From contig OX419342.1 of the NCBI GenBank assembly GCA_948470475.1, positions 7,899,335-7,963,334 of the forward strand: a DNA stretch of 64,000 bases, given 5' to 3'. A program made the translations under genes and the position numbers. This stretch comes from Galaxea fascicularis (taxonomy: Eukaryota > Cnidaria > Anthozoa > Scleractinia > Euphylliidae). Shown here in pieces: positions 10,640 through 22,341 of this stretch; the first letter of the stretch is position 1; every line of letters begins with the position of its first letter. The notes under the pieces are model-generated. The model did no database searches. It saw only the letters and a list, made by a program, of their open reading frames with translations, and had not been told where the DNA came from.

Positions 10640-11360
10640 GACACGTCGCCAGAATTTTAGATCAGATACGATTCGAGAAATGAAAGAGGCTTGCTAATCA
10701 GATCAAAACAAGCTGACTTTTTATACTTGTAATATTTTCTGATAATTTTAGATCGTTACGGATTTTAAGGCCATGTATTTTTATTGCCTCTTTTAACGTC
10801 GTAAATTTTAAGGAAATTTTTACAGCAGATAGCCCCTGGGTTGTCTCAGACCGACGTGCTTCATCAAAAAGAATATGTGTGTGGAAATTAAGTACGGCTG
10901 TTTTTAATAGAGGTAAGCACTTGTTTTTATATTTTGATATACAAAATCACTACTTCCCACTACTCATTTGCAATATAATTTGATGGAACACTTTACTTTG
11001 TGAGGAATGTATGGATTGTTGATAATGTCGATTCGCTTTTTGTCAGGGAATCGAGCATTGCAATTCTATTAAATATTTTCTATGCATCGACTAGGAGAAT
11101 GCACAACAACTATGAACTTAAAGGATATTGGTTCCCCAAGGTGGGGATATTTGATCTGATTCGACCAAATTTTTGGGCCCCACGGTAGGGATTTTCACCA
11201 AAAATTATTGTGGAAAGTCAAATGCCCCACATATGCCCGGGGTCCCCCCATCCCCGCCCTCGGGCTTAACATTGATAGATGCATAAACTAATTTTCATTG
11301 ACGAAATATCTATGGTTAGTAATACCACGTTCAATTTGCAAATAAGCAATAGACTAACTA
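10640..11360. other. No feature seen
   Basis: AT-rich sequence with a short CCCC-rich patch near 11,225-11,260. No frame resembles a protein family. Confidence 0.4.
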
Positions 11361-11500
11361 CTTAATAACCAAGAGTGAGGTCGTTACGGGAAAATCTCAA
11401 ACTGAGGCCTTGCCGTATTGACCGAGCGATAGCGAGGTCAATACAGCTAGGCCGAGGTTTGAGATTTTCCCGTAACGACCGAACTGTCGAGGTTATTAAG
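11361..11500. repeat. Hairpin repeat
   Basis: GTCGTTACGGGAAAATCTCA at 11,380 is mirrored near 11,456-11,479. The outer words CTTAATAACC and GGTTATTAAG extend the stem. The loop contains GAGCGATAGCGAGG. The flank to 11,850 carries AGCCAATCAGAGCGCGCG, shared with other repeats in the window. Confidence 0.65.
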
Positions 11501-11867
11501 TTGTTTATTATATGGCTAACACAACGGTTCTAAGGGAAAAAAAATAGTTCAAGCCCAAGTCGTCGCTTCACGGTAATCTATTCATTAATTTTTTCGAAAC
11601 TCAGGTCAAACGTTTCACCAACAGTTTTCCTGGTCTTGTTTTCAGTTTTTTGCTCTTGAGGCACCAATTTTCAATGTAAATAAAACAAATGTGGCCTTTG
11701 GATGACTTTTTGTTGTTTTTGTTCCTAATTTGCATCATCCGTAATCGGCCCGTGGGCATCACGGGAGAATAATGCCCTAGCGCTTCGCTTCGCTTAGCCA
11801 ATCAGAGCGCGCGTTATATCGTATACAAACACTAGCCATATAATAATAAAGCATATTAAACGTAGTT

Positions 11868-13709
11868 CTACCCTTTGGTGGTGTTAGTATTATTGCTATG
11901 GGTGATTTATTCCAACTCCAACCAGTTATGGATAGACAATAGTGAATATGGTATTCTTTCCTCTAATCGTTGGAAAGAACTTTTTTCTGAAATTATGAGA
12001 CAAAGGGAAAGTAAGCAATTTTCTCAATTGTTGAACAGAGTAAAAAAGGGAAGGTAACCACACTAATGATGATATAATGAACTTGAAGAAGAGAGTGATT
12101 TTCAACACTACCTCTTCTGATCATGACTATCCAGAACATGCACCACACTTATTCATACAAAATGCTACAGTAAATGACTATAATGGCAAAGCACACCGTG
12201 CAATATCAGGTACTAAGTATTGCATTTAAGCCCATGACAGTGTCATAGGGGCTGACTCACAACAACTCAAGCAGAAGATTTTAAAACAGGTTCCGAATGA
12301 TCCTCGCAAAACAAAACAGCTACATTCTATGCTTAACTTGGAGAAGGAACTGAGATCTCTTAACACCAGAACAGATGATGGAATGACAAATGGTGCAAGT
12401 AACGTTATCAAACTAATGCAAATCGACCAGAGAGAAATGCCTTCTGGTATAATATGGATACAGTTTGACCATATTGATGTTGGCATAAAAACCAGACATG
12501 ATAATAGACAATTGTATGTACAAGGTATTGAACCAACATGGACACCTATTAAACCTGTCACTACACAGTTTGCTGTAGGTAGAGATAGAACTATACAAGT
12601 GGTAAGAAAACAGTTTCCACTGAGACCTGCTGCTGCAAAAACTATAAATTATAGATGGCAAGGTGATACTGAGAAACGAATTGTTGTTAACTTTGACACT
12701 AAAAGAGCAATACCACATATACATTATGTTGGACTAAGCAGGGTAACAACTATAGAAGGTCTACATATAACTGAGTGACCTTTCAGAGACTAAAATTGTA
12801 GTAAGTACTGATCAGGGGCACCCAACGAGAATATAGTTCAAAACCACTAAACATAGCATTGTTGAACGTATTTTAGTATTTAAACGGTAGATATAGGCAT
12901 ATTTTTATCTCCTAAAAATTTTTCATCTGTTCGGATTTCCTAGCTGAAAGTTTAGTGATCCGAAAATGATAGGGATCAAGACTTACCTTTTCGAAAATTT
13001 CAGCCAGAAATAAGGCTCCCGAAAATTCTAGGTGACCTTTTTAGGGTAAAAATGCGTTAAAAATGGGCAATTATACCATTTTTTAGATGTTCGAAAATCC
13101 TAAGAGAGGCAGGCAAGCAAGAAATTTTACAACAGATGTTCCGAAAATTCTAGATCTCAAATCGTCTTTCGAACAGATATTTTTCCGAAAATTGACTTTG
13201 GGTGCCCCTGACTGATGTACAAAATGAAATGAAGCGCTTAAGAAATGAAACAAAATTTGACCTTTCCATAGCTCCCATTTACAGAACTAATGAGGTTTTT
13301 CTGAAGGTCTGCTTCACTCTTTACATAAACATTTTCAAGATACATTTACAGACTTAAATTACACTAGCTCTGATGTTACCATTTTTGTCTGAGACAAGAT
13401 TAAATTATTCTGAAAGTGATATGTATTCAATTAATGGATATTTGTTATATAGAAATGATGGTGTATCATCTAACAACACAAGGCCTTACGGTGGTACAGC
13501 GATTTATAGCCGTATTGATTATTATCCAGGATAACCATCCTGTCACAATATATATGGTATTGAGATAACTGTCACTAGGTACATCATCTGTCCACAGGTT
13601 ACAATCATAGCAGGATACCGTCAGTCTCCTATAATATCTGTAATTCAGTTATGTTCACCATTGACAGACCTGTTAAATCTATTTTCATCTCAATCATGTA
13701 TTTTCAGTG
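11868..13709 (+). pseudogene. Helentron-like relic: PIF1-type helicase followed by endonuclease-like domain
   Basis: Translation across several frames gives GDLFQLQPV-type PIF1 helicase sequence near 11,905. An open segment at 12,329-12,778 follows, with the helicase C-terminal signature (RKQFPLRPAAAKTI, then GDTEKRIVVNF and HYVGLSRVTTIEGL). After 13,215 comes sequence like an endonuclease/exonuclease/phosphatase domain (TAIYSRIDYYPG, later IIAGYRQSPIISV). PIF1 helicase plus such an endonuclease is typical of Helentron-type rolling-circle transposons. The replication-initiator part is absent, stops occur near 11,940 and 12,230, the frame shifts at about 12,775, and a MITE sits inside. This is a dead, 5'-truncated copy. 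Confidence 0.75.
12813..13210. mobile_element. MITE inserted in the Helentron relic
   Basis: It begins CAGGGGCACCCAACG and ends with the complement, CTTTGGGTGCCCCTG. ACTGAT is duplicated directly outside (12807-12812, 13211-13216). Removing element and one duplicate rejoins the flanking relic in one frame. The interior is non-coding. Confidence 0.8.
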
Positions 13710-15034
13710 AAGTAGAAAGAACACCTCTTTATAATCTCTTTGTGAGAGACATTTATAATAAACAAGACGCCTGTAGGCGTTTACGCGGGATGTGTTTGTC
13801 AATATTACAGTGACACTAAATTTGAATGGTTGCCCCTGCACAGACAGAATCTTTTCATGCGCACAAATAAATGTTAACGTAAATGTAAGCAATTGGTAGA
13901 GTATTACAAACATCGCTCGATAAATTGTGAGTGAATAGTAAACTCACTCAGTGTTTCGATTCGTGTGAACTCACTGGTTTCAAGCACACGCTTGGCTATC
14001 CAATTATCCACGGCTCAATAAACAGTGAAATTGTTGGTTCGATCGCTGGCAAACACACAAGTTTGTGGCGTGACAGTCTGTGCAATTGTTAACGATTCAA
14101 TACACAAAACCAAAACAACGTTAATTTTCTGATTAAATATTAAGTTTACTCAGGTAAGACTCCATTTACAGCTGAAAAGCAAAGGCGTTTAATTTTTGCC
14201 TCGAGTAAAACTACGCGAAAGCAAAGAACTGCGAGTCTCTTGTATAACTAATTTATTGACTCGAATTTCACTGATCAGACTGATAAAAGTTATTTGGAAA
14301 CACACGACGAATCAGGCATTGAAGCATATAAAAGCACGGTAAAAATTCACATCTCACGGAGCAACCACATCCAAACCTGTAATGTTTTGCAAGGTGGATT
14401 CCCAGTCTAAGAGCTCAAACGAATTTCGCTTTGATCACAAAACCACACTCACTGATCTGTCCTCAAAGAGGGATTTCTTCATTATGAACAAACTGATCTC
14501 CACCGTTGAGGCTGCCGAGTGTTTCTTACAACTTATTCTTTTGATTTACAGCTTTAAAGAGCAGTGTTTTCCTTCTGAGAACGGCAAACTACTATCTTGT
14601 AAATTCACGCCTACACAAGGAAGCCATTTTTCTCACGCCAGCCTTTCTGTAGTTTCCACCTTGACCTGGCACGGTCCTTGCACGAGCCTGGCACGTGATT
14701 GCAGGATGATGAAAAGCCAATGAAATCGGACGATTTTCTTGAGAGCCAATGAAATCGCACCATTCTCTCGAGACTCACCGCGGGAACGGGAAACTTTAAA
14801 AAAACATTGGAATTTGTGGCTACGATGAAAACGAAATTCGACCGAAACCTTAACGCGGTCCTCATCCTGCGTAATTATTATAGTCAGCTACTGACAATAA
14901 GTCTTGTATAGACAACATATACACCAACCTAGCTTGCTGGTCCTTTCCACTTCGTATGAAACGACTTAAACCTAGTGCAAAAAATAAATAGCGGGGTTTT
15001 ATTCGGCCGACGTTTATGGTTTCCTTGTCCATCC
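13710..15034. other. No gene recognised
   Basis: Two overlapping opposite frames (14,382-14,723 plus; 14,611-14,865 minus) match no family I can name and are probably chance. Words such as GAGCCAATGAAATCG repeat near 14,715-14,755. Part of the sequence near 14,950 recurs near 15,290. Confidence 0.35.
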
Positions 15035-15037
15035 TTA

Positions 15038-15196
15038 GGGCCTGATTACATGAGCCGGGTTGGCCCGGTTAGCCGGGCTGGTGTCACTTTGCCGGGATCT
15101 CGGCATGTTTCTTAAACGCAACAAAAATCAACTTTGCGATTACATGACAACCGGGCCAGCCCGGTTAGAAGCAGCCCGGCTCATGTAATCAGGCCC
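15038..15196. mobile_element. Short MITE with GGGCCTGATTACATGAG ends
   Basis: The 159-bp palindromic element has ends GGGCCTGATTACATGAGCCG and the reverse complement. TTA flanks both sides (15035-15037, 15197-15199), which fits the TWA target preference of PIF/Harbinger elements. It resembles the element at 10,114-10,636. Confidence 0.8.
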
Positions 15197-15588
15197 TTAG
15201 AAGAGGCTCGTTCGTCTTCAGAAGATGCTTGTTTGACAGCGATGGGTTCGTCATGGTGGCTAGTTTGTTTATTTCACTTGGTAGGAAACGACTTAAACTT
15301 GATCCAGAATACAAACCGCTCCGTTTTATTCGGCGAAGATTAACGGTGTCAATGTTGTGGTAAGTAAAGGGAGTAATTCTGATTAAAAGCATTGCGTAAA
15401 AAGGATAATTTACTTACCAATTACGAAATCACTTGCAACGCGTCTGAAGAGCCTTTTGAAAGCTTATGGTGACCTTCCATTTCGTGATATAGTTACGAGT
15501 TACGGATAAAAGTATCACATTTGCACGATGACGTCATGCGCGCACTGCATTCTGGTAGTTGTAGTCAAACTCCCGGAAAGTTCGAACA

Positions 15589-16800
15589 ATGGCGGCAAAC
15601 GAAGCGTGCGAAGATGTCAATAAATCGAACAACAAGAGGCCTTTTCGAACAATCTTAACAGAGGACGATGTTCCTGGGGCATCTTTAAAGGGAAGGAAAG
15701 CTGAACAGTTAAAAAACGATGAGCTGAAGCGTTGGTTGAAATGCAGAGGGGCGAGTGTATCTGGAACTCGTGTGCAGCTACTTCAAAGGTAAACTTCAAA
15801 TCTGTGCAGTGCTTTTCCATACCTGCTTCTCTGTCATTGAATTTTCTGTTCATATTTTATTTTCAGGGTTAAAGATTATATCTCTAGCGGACTACATAAC
15901 AAGGTAATTGATCTTGATGGGGGAATTCACTCCAATAAAAAGCAATTCGAGAATAATGGCAATGGTGGTGGTAACAAAGTAGTTGAGTGGCCCAAGGAAG
16001 GCTGGACCTTAAGCCTAGACAATGCTCCGGAGTTTCAACATTGTTTTATCTTTTCTTAGCTATCTGGAGGGAGAAACAGCGAAGAAAAAAGACGAGGGGC
16101 GTTTAAAAGTAAACGAGAGGGATACGTTTTGTTTAAGGCTTCCCATGTCTTTGATGTAAAATTTAATAGCTCGCATGACGATTTCTGCTCTTTTGAAGCA
16201 AGAGTTAAGGCTTCTATGACCAGGAATAAGGTCTATAGAACAAAAGTTCGACAGAATAAGATGGGTGAAGTGATGTCTGCTCAATGCACCTGTAAAGCTG
16301 GTGCTAACGGATATTGTAATCATGTTGGGGCATTATTATATGCCATACTTGACTTCACTGAAAGTGACCTCAAGCAAATTCCCCCAAATACTTCCTGCAC
16401 AGAGAAGCCTCAGCAGTGGCATAAGCCTACCCAACGAACCTCCAATGTTCCGATTCTTTTTAAGGATATACTGATGATCAAGCATGATTATGATGCAGAC
16501 AAACGACAGAAGACTGATAAAAGGATTCAAAGAAAAAATGATAAAGAAGCATATTCATCATGTCCATCCTTTGCTCAACGTGTTACAAGGGAGCAGGTAG
16601 TAGACCTGTGTAAAGAATTTAAAAAATTGCCAAAGGAATCAAATGCAGTGATTATCAATTTGTTAGAAGGCAATGATTGTGAACCTGTAACTGTGAAAAA
16701 GATAGAAGATAACTTTGCCAAACATGCTGTCGATGCTGATCATGACTACGTTCCTGGAAAACAAAAGGGATGCAACTCAGATGGAAACAGAAGTTTCTGA
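15589..16800 (+). pseudogene. SAP-SWIM protein of the ISL2EU-like element
   Basis: The ATG at 15589 opens exon 1 (to 15788, donor AAAG|GTAAAC). Exon 2 starts at 15867 after TTTTATTTTCAG. A SAP-like DNA-binding motif spans the junction (LKNDELKRWLKCRG, then the second helix). The frame continues to 16,798 but meets TAG at 16057-16059. The region before the stop (EGWTLSLDNAPEF) looks coding, so I read the stop as a disabling mutation. A donor at 15904 with acceptor at 16059 would also splice it out in phase. A SWIM zinc-binding motif (CTCKAGANGYCNHVGALLYA) follows at about 16,288-16,347. The frame ends at 16,798-16,800 without the nuclease domain, which appears separately at 20,220. It probably once formed one SAP-SWIM-YqaJ protein. 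Confidence 0.7.
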
Positions 16801-16910
16801 ATGTGAATAAAATCACCTTTTCATGAAAGATTCAATTCACTGTTCTGAGGGGAATGACTGTGAGCCACTAGATAATATATATATTTAGGCAAGCCTAAAA
16901 GCGGAGCTCC

Positions 16911-18367
16911 ACAGTTCTTTCCTTATTGTATGAAATTTACCGATAAAATAAAATCAATGCCAGGACTCGAGCCAGCACTCTAGTAAGGACTTCTGTATTG
17001 TGATTATGGTTTTTTTTGTGATAATGGTTTTTACCATTCAAACATGTGTTAACGTACATTTTCGATTTATCATCGGCCTTTGCCACGTTGGATCAAGGAA
17101 CTACATGACTATGAGCATAAACGATTTTGCTTCATCACAGTTTAATTACATCCGATTACATTTCAATACAAATGGTGTAAATCTCTAAATTATAGATGAG
17201 CAGTCCCAGTGACTCACTTTTAAATCCAACATCACAACCGGTTATGTGCTTTGGCTAAGTCACAAATTTTCTAACATGTATCGTTGACATTATAACCTCA
17301 ACAAACCGAATATTCCACAACAAAACAAAATGGTAAAACCTCAAAGTGGGTACTCTTCGACATCACCCAAAAAAGAAGAAAAGTACTTTGTTCGCCTTGT
17401 TTTGACTGTTTTATGGAGTCATTTTTGTGATCTATAAGAGTAAAGACGATAGAAAACTGCCGTCGGTGTCCTTTGTACAATAGCACCGAAAAACATTAAG
17501 CGAAAATGACTTTAACTTTTCGTTAAGAAAAGTGACTGCGGCACGATAAGCCATGAATCAACTCAGGTGATCAACTGCAAATGGTTGAGAATGGCTTTAT
17601 TCTTGACTTCGATCCACTACAAATATTGCAAACTACAAACGTTGACTACAAGTCGTGGGCGGCATTATTTTTTTACATCACTGTTAATGACAACATCTGG
17701 TTGGCAATGACAACAGACGAACAAATCGGTTTCAGAAAAACATTTGTCAGCCGTAAACATTGAATTAAAGACGAAGTTTTTACTGCAATTAGCCTTTTAA
17801 GTCTGTGATTTTTTAACTAACAACGAGAATTGCTGTGAGGGACAACATATTGCTGCCATTTCAAATGCTGGAGCTGTTAAAAATCGTGTTTACTTTTATT
17901 GCTCTTAGCGAGAGTTTTCCAAATGTCAATCCGGCTCTTGTTCCTAACAATGCGGAGCCGAGAATTTCAGTAAACCGTCCGAACTTCGCTTGGCTTTTCT
18001 TCAACCAATTTTGTGCCCTAAAATTTAGGATCCAAAATGAAATATTGGATAGAAAACATTTGGAAAAAACACGAGCATTTTTTAGTCCAAACCAATTTGA
18101 GGTAAAAGCGTGAAAACAACAAAACGTAAGAAAACAAAAAACGATACGAATGTTTCTTCGGCGTTTCTCGTAGAAATTGGGAAAATATGACAAGTAACAA
18201 ACATAACTCGTGAGTAACCTAGGCAAATCGCTAGTCCGAGTGTTCTTGACATAAGTATCCGTGTAAAAGACAAAACAGGAATACTAATCTGCGGATGCGG
18301 ACAGTTCAGGTCAGTCAATAATCACTCCGAACGCAGAGCTGACATAATAGCCGTCATTTCACACAAA
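16911..18367 (+). repeat. Unclassified interspersed repeat, copy 1
   Basis: This stretch matches 56,024-57,869 along most of its length. Shared landmarks are ACAGTTCTTTCCTTAT, CCATGAATCAACTCAGGTGA, CAACTGCAAATGGTTGAGAA and the end near CCGTCATTTCA. No protein signature is visible in any frame. It lies inside the ISL2EU-like transposon. Class and true ends are unknown. Confidence 0.65.
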
Positions 18368-18381
18368 CTCATTGCTTTGCT

Positions 18382-19155
18382 AAGAATTGCTGCGAGGGAC
18401 AACATATTGCTGGCATTTCCAAAGCTGCAGCTGTTAAAAATCGCGTTTACTTTTGGCATGGAGTTGTTGTTCTTTCGGCGAGAGTTTTCCAAATGTCAAA
18501 CTTACCAAGCGGAGCCGAGGTTATAAACCGTCCGGACTTCGCTTGGCTTTTCTTCAACAAATTTTGTGCCCTAAAATGAGCGACAGCAGGAAAAAACGAA
18601 ACGTTTTAGGATCCAAGATGAAATATTGGATAGAAAACATTTGGAAAAAACAAGAGTCCAAACCAATTTGAGATGGAAGCGTGAAAACAACAAAACGTAA
18701 GAAAAGAAACCGATGCAAGTGTCTCTTCTACGTTTCTCGTAGAAATCGGCAAAAATAAGACAAGTAACAAACTGAGACAAATCGCTATTCAATTTTCTTG
18801 GCATAAATGTCCATATAAAAGACAAAACAGGGCCCGGTTGTTCAAAAGCCGATTAACCTAATCCAGGATTAGCGTAAACTTTGGTTGCAGTTTTTAACTT
18901 TTGGATGAAAGTTGTTTCCGCTGCTTTTTGTTTCTCAGGATTGACTTTCCCTAATCTAAACTTTTGCAGAGTATCAGCATTGAACAACGTTTGGGAATAG
19001 GGAAATAACCTCCTTGATTTATTTTTAATCTTGGATTAGTGTTAATCGGCTTTCGAACAACCGGGCCCAGGAGTACTAACCTGCGCACAGTTTAAGTCAG
19101 TCAACAATCACTCCGAACGCAGAGCTTAAGCAGAAGCGGTCATTTCACACAAAAG
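18382..19155 (+). repeat. Partial tandem copy of the unclassified repeat
   Basis: It repeats the 3' half of the preceding copy from AGAATTGCTGYGAGGGACAA to the end near GTCATTTCACACAAA. A MITE at 18,831 interrupts it. Confidence 0.65.
18831..19067. mobile_element. MITE with GGCCCGGTTGTTC ends
   Basis: The 237-bp element begins GGCCCGGTTGTTCAAAAGCC and ends with the near-perfect complement. CAG flanks both sides (18828-18830, 19068-19070). The related repeat at 57,781 has the uninterrupted target AAAACAGGAGTACTAACC, so insertion and 3-bp duplication are directly visible. Confidence 0.85.
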
Positions 19156-19372
19156 TAAGTCTTAGTACGTCTCATGCCTATCAAGGAAGCTTGTTCAATT
19201 AAGGATTTTAGCGGCAAAACCGTCCAGTTTAATTCACAGCAAGGTCCGAAGACAGCGTATAATTACTGAAACCTTGCCACACGATCTTTTCTCTTCATGC
19301 AAGCTTCTGCAGGCAAACACGAGGAAAAGCTGAAACTTCCTGACACTTGGTAATGTTTTTACAGCTTGACAA

Positions 19373-19800
19373 GAGACGCTCTCTTATTCGCTGTTCCTCA
19401 CTATAATTTCGTCTCTTCTCTCGAGCTTTTTGTTGTTTTTTCTCCTGTTGCTTGTCAGTACGATTCAGCCTGTTTACTCGAGCCCTTTCTTGTTCTCTCT
19501 CTCGTTGCTCGACAATACAATTCAGCCGGTTTGCTGAATAAGAGACGCTCTCTTATTCGCTGTTCCTCACTATAATTTCGTCTCTTCTCTCGAGCTTTTT
19601 GTTGTTTTTTCTCCTGTTGCTTGTCAATACGATTCAGCCTGTTTACTCGAGCCCTTTCTTGTTCTTTCTCTCGTTGCTCGACAATACAATTCAGCCGGTT
19701 TGCTCGTACTTTTTCTCCCGCTGTTTGTCACTGATACTCTGCCTGTTTACTCGTTCCCTTTCTTGTTCTTTCTCCCGCTGTTTGTCACTGATGCTCCGCC
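19373..19800. repeat. Tandem duplication, period about 165 bp
   Basis: AAGAGACGCTCTCTTATTCG begins two successive copies (about 19,371 and 19,531). A partial third run of TTTCTCCCGCTGTTTGTCAC words follows. The open frames here are repeat-driven. Confidence 0.7.
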
Positions 19801-20009
19801 AACGAATAGACAAAACTGACTTTGTTTTAAAACTGTCTTCAAAATTTGGCTATGCAATTTCCCGCCACAAAAACGCGGGTTGAGAACTGCGTGTATGGCC
19901 AAATGATCTTTCCAAAAACAGTCCATATGGAAGCGCGCCTACATGCGAGCTTGCACACGAAAGGGTTAACTGGAGTATCACATTTGACTTTGGCTTACAT
20001 GATGGGGTG

Positions 20010-20150
20010 GACGTACGTACGGTCGGTCGGACGGTCGGACGGTCGGTCGTACGATGACGTCATAACCAAAATTTCTCGGATGGATGGGTTACCATATTTT
20101 CTTACCAATGGTGCTCCGCGCGCGCGCGCCTTCGGCGCGCGCGGAGCTCC
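20010..20150. repeat. GGTCGGAC microrepeat and GC-rich hairpin
   Basis: GGTCGGACGGTCGGACGG-type repeats lie near 20,020-20,050. A strong hairpin (GCTCCGCGCGCG against CGCGCGCGGAGC, loop TTC) lies at 20,113-20,147. It is part of the repeat block splitting the transposon gene. Confidence 0.65.
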
Positions 20151-20219
20151 GCTAAAAACTTTTCATCTGACTTAGTCATTTCCCATTCTATAATAATTTC
20201 CAACTTACCTGAACCAGCT

Positions 20220-20729
20220 ATGGAAACCGGTATGGATGTACAAACTGGCATTGCTCTGATCAACGAAGAAAACTTGGAGGTTGCCAGTGTTCAAAGTAAT
20301 GATGACTTTACAATACCCAATCCCTCACAGAGTTACTCCGATGACTTGGATTTAACTGAGGAAAACTTTATAATGGTCTGTAAAGAGTGCATGAAATCCA
20401 TCAAAATAACCGAAGATGGTATCAACACTGTTGAGGAAAAAACAAGTGGGCAGTCTACCAACTCAGAGTGGTTCAAATACAGAAATGGAAGACTGACTGC
20501 ATCAAAATTTGATGAAATCAGTAATAGAAGAGTAACTACACCACCTGATAGGCTTGTAAGGGATCTGTTTCAGTACAAAGTTAGGCCACGTGTACCATAT
20601 CAGTGTAAAGTTGGGTTGGAAATGGAACCAGTCATTATAAGTAAATATATTGAATATCAAAACATCAACCACTCAACAACAGTATTATGTAGCTCAGAGT
20701 ATTTAGAGAGGGAGTCATATCAGCTTTAG
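20220..20729 (+). pseudogene. YqaJ-type nuclease fragment of the ISL2EU-like element
   Basis: The open segment contains SEWFKYRNGRLTASKFDEIS, the start of a YqaJ-like recombinase/exonuclease domain. A region with GLEMEPVIISKYIEY follows, which fits the helix before the catalytic acid cluster. It ends before the later catalytic motifs, and the sequence to 20,930 shows only broken similarity. It probably belonged to the same protein as the SAP-SWIM segment upstream. Confidence 0.65.
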
Positions 20730-20930
20730 TTAACTGGTGTTAATTTGAAGTGTTGGTTTTTGAGGAGAAAAGAAAGCCAGAGAACCCGGCAAAAAACCCA
20801 TGGAGCAAGTGAGAGAGGGCAAACTCGACCCTTGTATGGCACAGGGCTGTAATCAACCCACACCACATTGCTAGAAATAGAGCACTTTCATCACTGCATC
20901 ACCCCTGCTACCCAAAATTACAAATAATTA

Positions 20931-22341
20931 CTATACAACTAGTGGTCCCTTAAAATTGGACAGTAAACAGCAGACTTTCCAAATTTTGTCAATATCTTCG
21001 GACATAGAATTTGATAATATCTGTTTGAGAATGTTACAGTTTTTAACTCTTTCAATAGCCCTTTCAACATGTATGCGAACAGATGCAATCTCTCGTGTTT
21101 CATCCTCTTCGTCAGGATTTAGCTGGTCCTTACTTCTCATAAAAGGTGGGATATTAAGGTAAACCTTCCTTGGGGCTAATAGGTCTTGGATTTCGAAACC
21201 ACGATCTGCCATTACTGAATCCCCCTCTTCAAGGAGCTGTAGAATGCCACAATGTTCAACAATAATTTTGTCACTGCAATGGCCTCCACTGACAGATCAG
21301 AAATAAAAGTTAAGGCACCATTAGGTGCTATTGCAACAAGGCCCTTGCATGGCTGTATTGTGGGATTTATATGTAGAGTAAGTATCAGATTGTGCACGGA
21401 AACATGAGGGCTTTTCAATAAATAATTCAGTGCAGTCAAGAAAAAACCCTTGTGAGTGGGTATTTTTGCTGGAAGACTTCAGGCATTGTTTCTTCAATGG
21501 TCCTTTTGGTAGCCCAGACAGGAAGTTGAATTAACCTTGAACAAAGTAAATCAAGCCAGGTAGCAAAAATCCTTGAAACCTCTGAGACACTCATATTATA
21601 GTTATCAGCCAATACTTTCTCCGGGATATTACCCCTCAATCGACACAATGTTAGAAAAAGCTCATCTTCAGGTTCTAAGGAGCCCTTTTGTCCCCTCTTC
21701 TCACTTTCAGGTAATTGTACCTTAGCATAATCAGAGCCCCAGTAATTCAGTCGATGACAAATATCATGGGCATTTAGGAATTTGAATAACGCCACAAACT
21801 GGCCATAGGTCAGGCCAGTGTAATAAGACATATCTTTGTCTGAATCTTTAAACCGCCTCAAACCAAATTTGCTGATAAACAGATCATGTTCCAATGATTC
21901 TTTTAAGCGCAGGACGTTTTGCAGTTCTTCTCTCAATCTTTCAATCTGCTGTTGTGTATCACCACGCTCGGACTCGTCATTTTCTGTTGTGCTTGAAGCT
22001 GCTAAATTGAATGTAGGCGGTGTCTCCTGACTAGCTGTTGAAGGCCCGTGTAAAATGACCTTTCTCCTTGGTTTGGGTGACGGTCTTGGATGCGACTTTG
22101 CCAAAGGAAAAATAACAGGGACATTGTTCATGTAGGTTTTTTTGCCTCCTTCGAAATGCAAGCTACATACCCGGTGTCCAGTGCTCGGGGAGAAATTTTT
22201 CCCCGATATTTTGTGCAACCAGCGTTTCCGCAAATTCATTTCTTTTCGGAAACAATAGAATGAGAGATTCACGTCTCTTTTACTGTTGTTAAAACACCCT
22301 GGAACACAGCAAGTGAACCCGCCTCCGCTATGAGACGCCAT
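20931..22341 (-). pseudogene. THAP-domain DDE_Tnp_4 transposase, frameshifted
   Basis: The first open part (22,341 to 21,436, ATG at 22339-22341) has an N-terminal THAP zinc finger ([10 protein letters not shown], then HRVCSLHF). A coiled-coil-like stretch and the DDE_Tnp_4 leader with a helix-turn-helix ([20 protein letters not shown]) follow. It then reaches a stop. Downstream parts carry KGLVAIAPNGALTFISDL (21,439-21,212) and MADRGFEIQDLLAP with TREIASVRIHVERAIERVKN (21,212-20,931), the second and third catalytic neighbourhoods. At least two frame breaks separate them, and the first catalytic Asp region is scrambled. The enzyme cannot be functional as it stands. Confidence 0.8.

Noticed and set aside
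17835..18825. Repeated short frames in the unclassified repeat
   Set aside because: The copies differ by frameshifts and stops without preserving any protein, so there is no sign of coding constraint.
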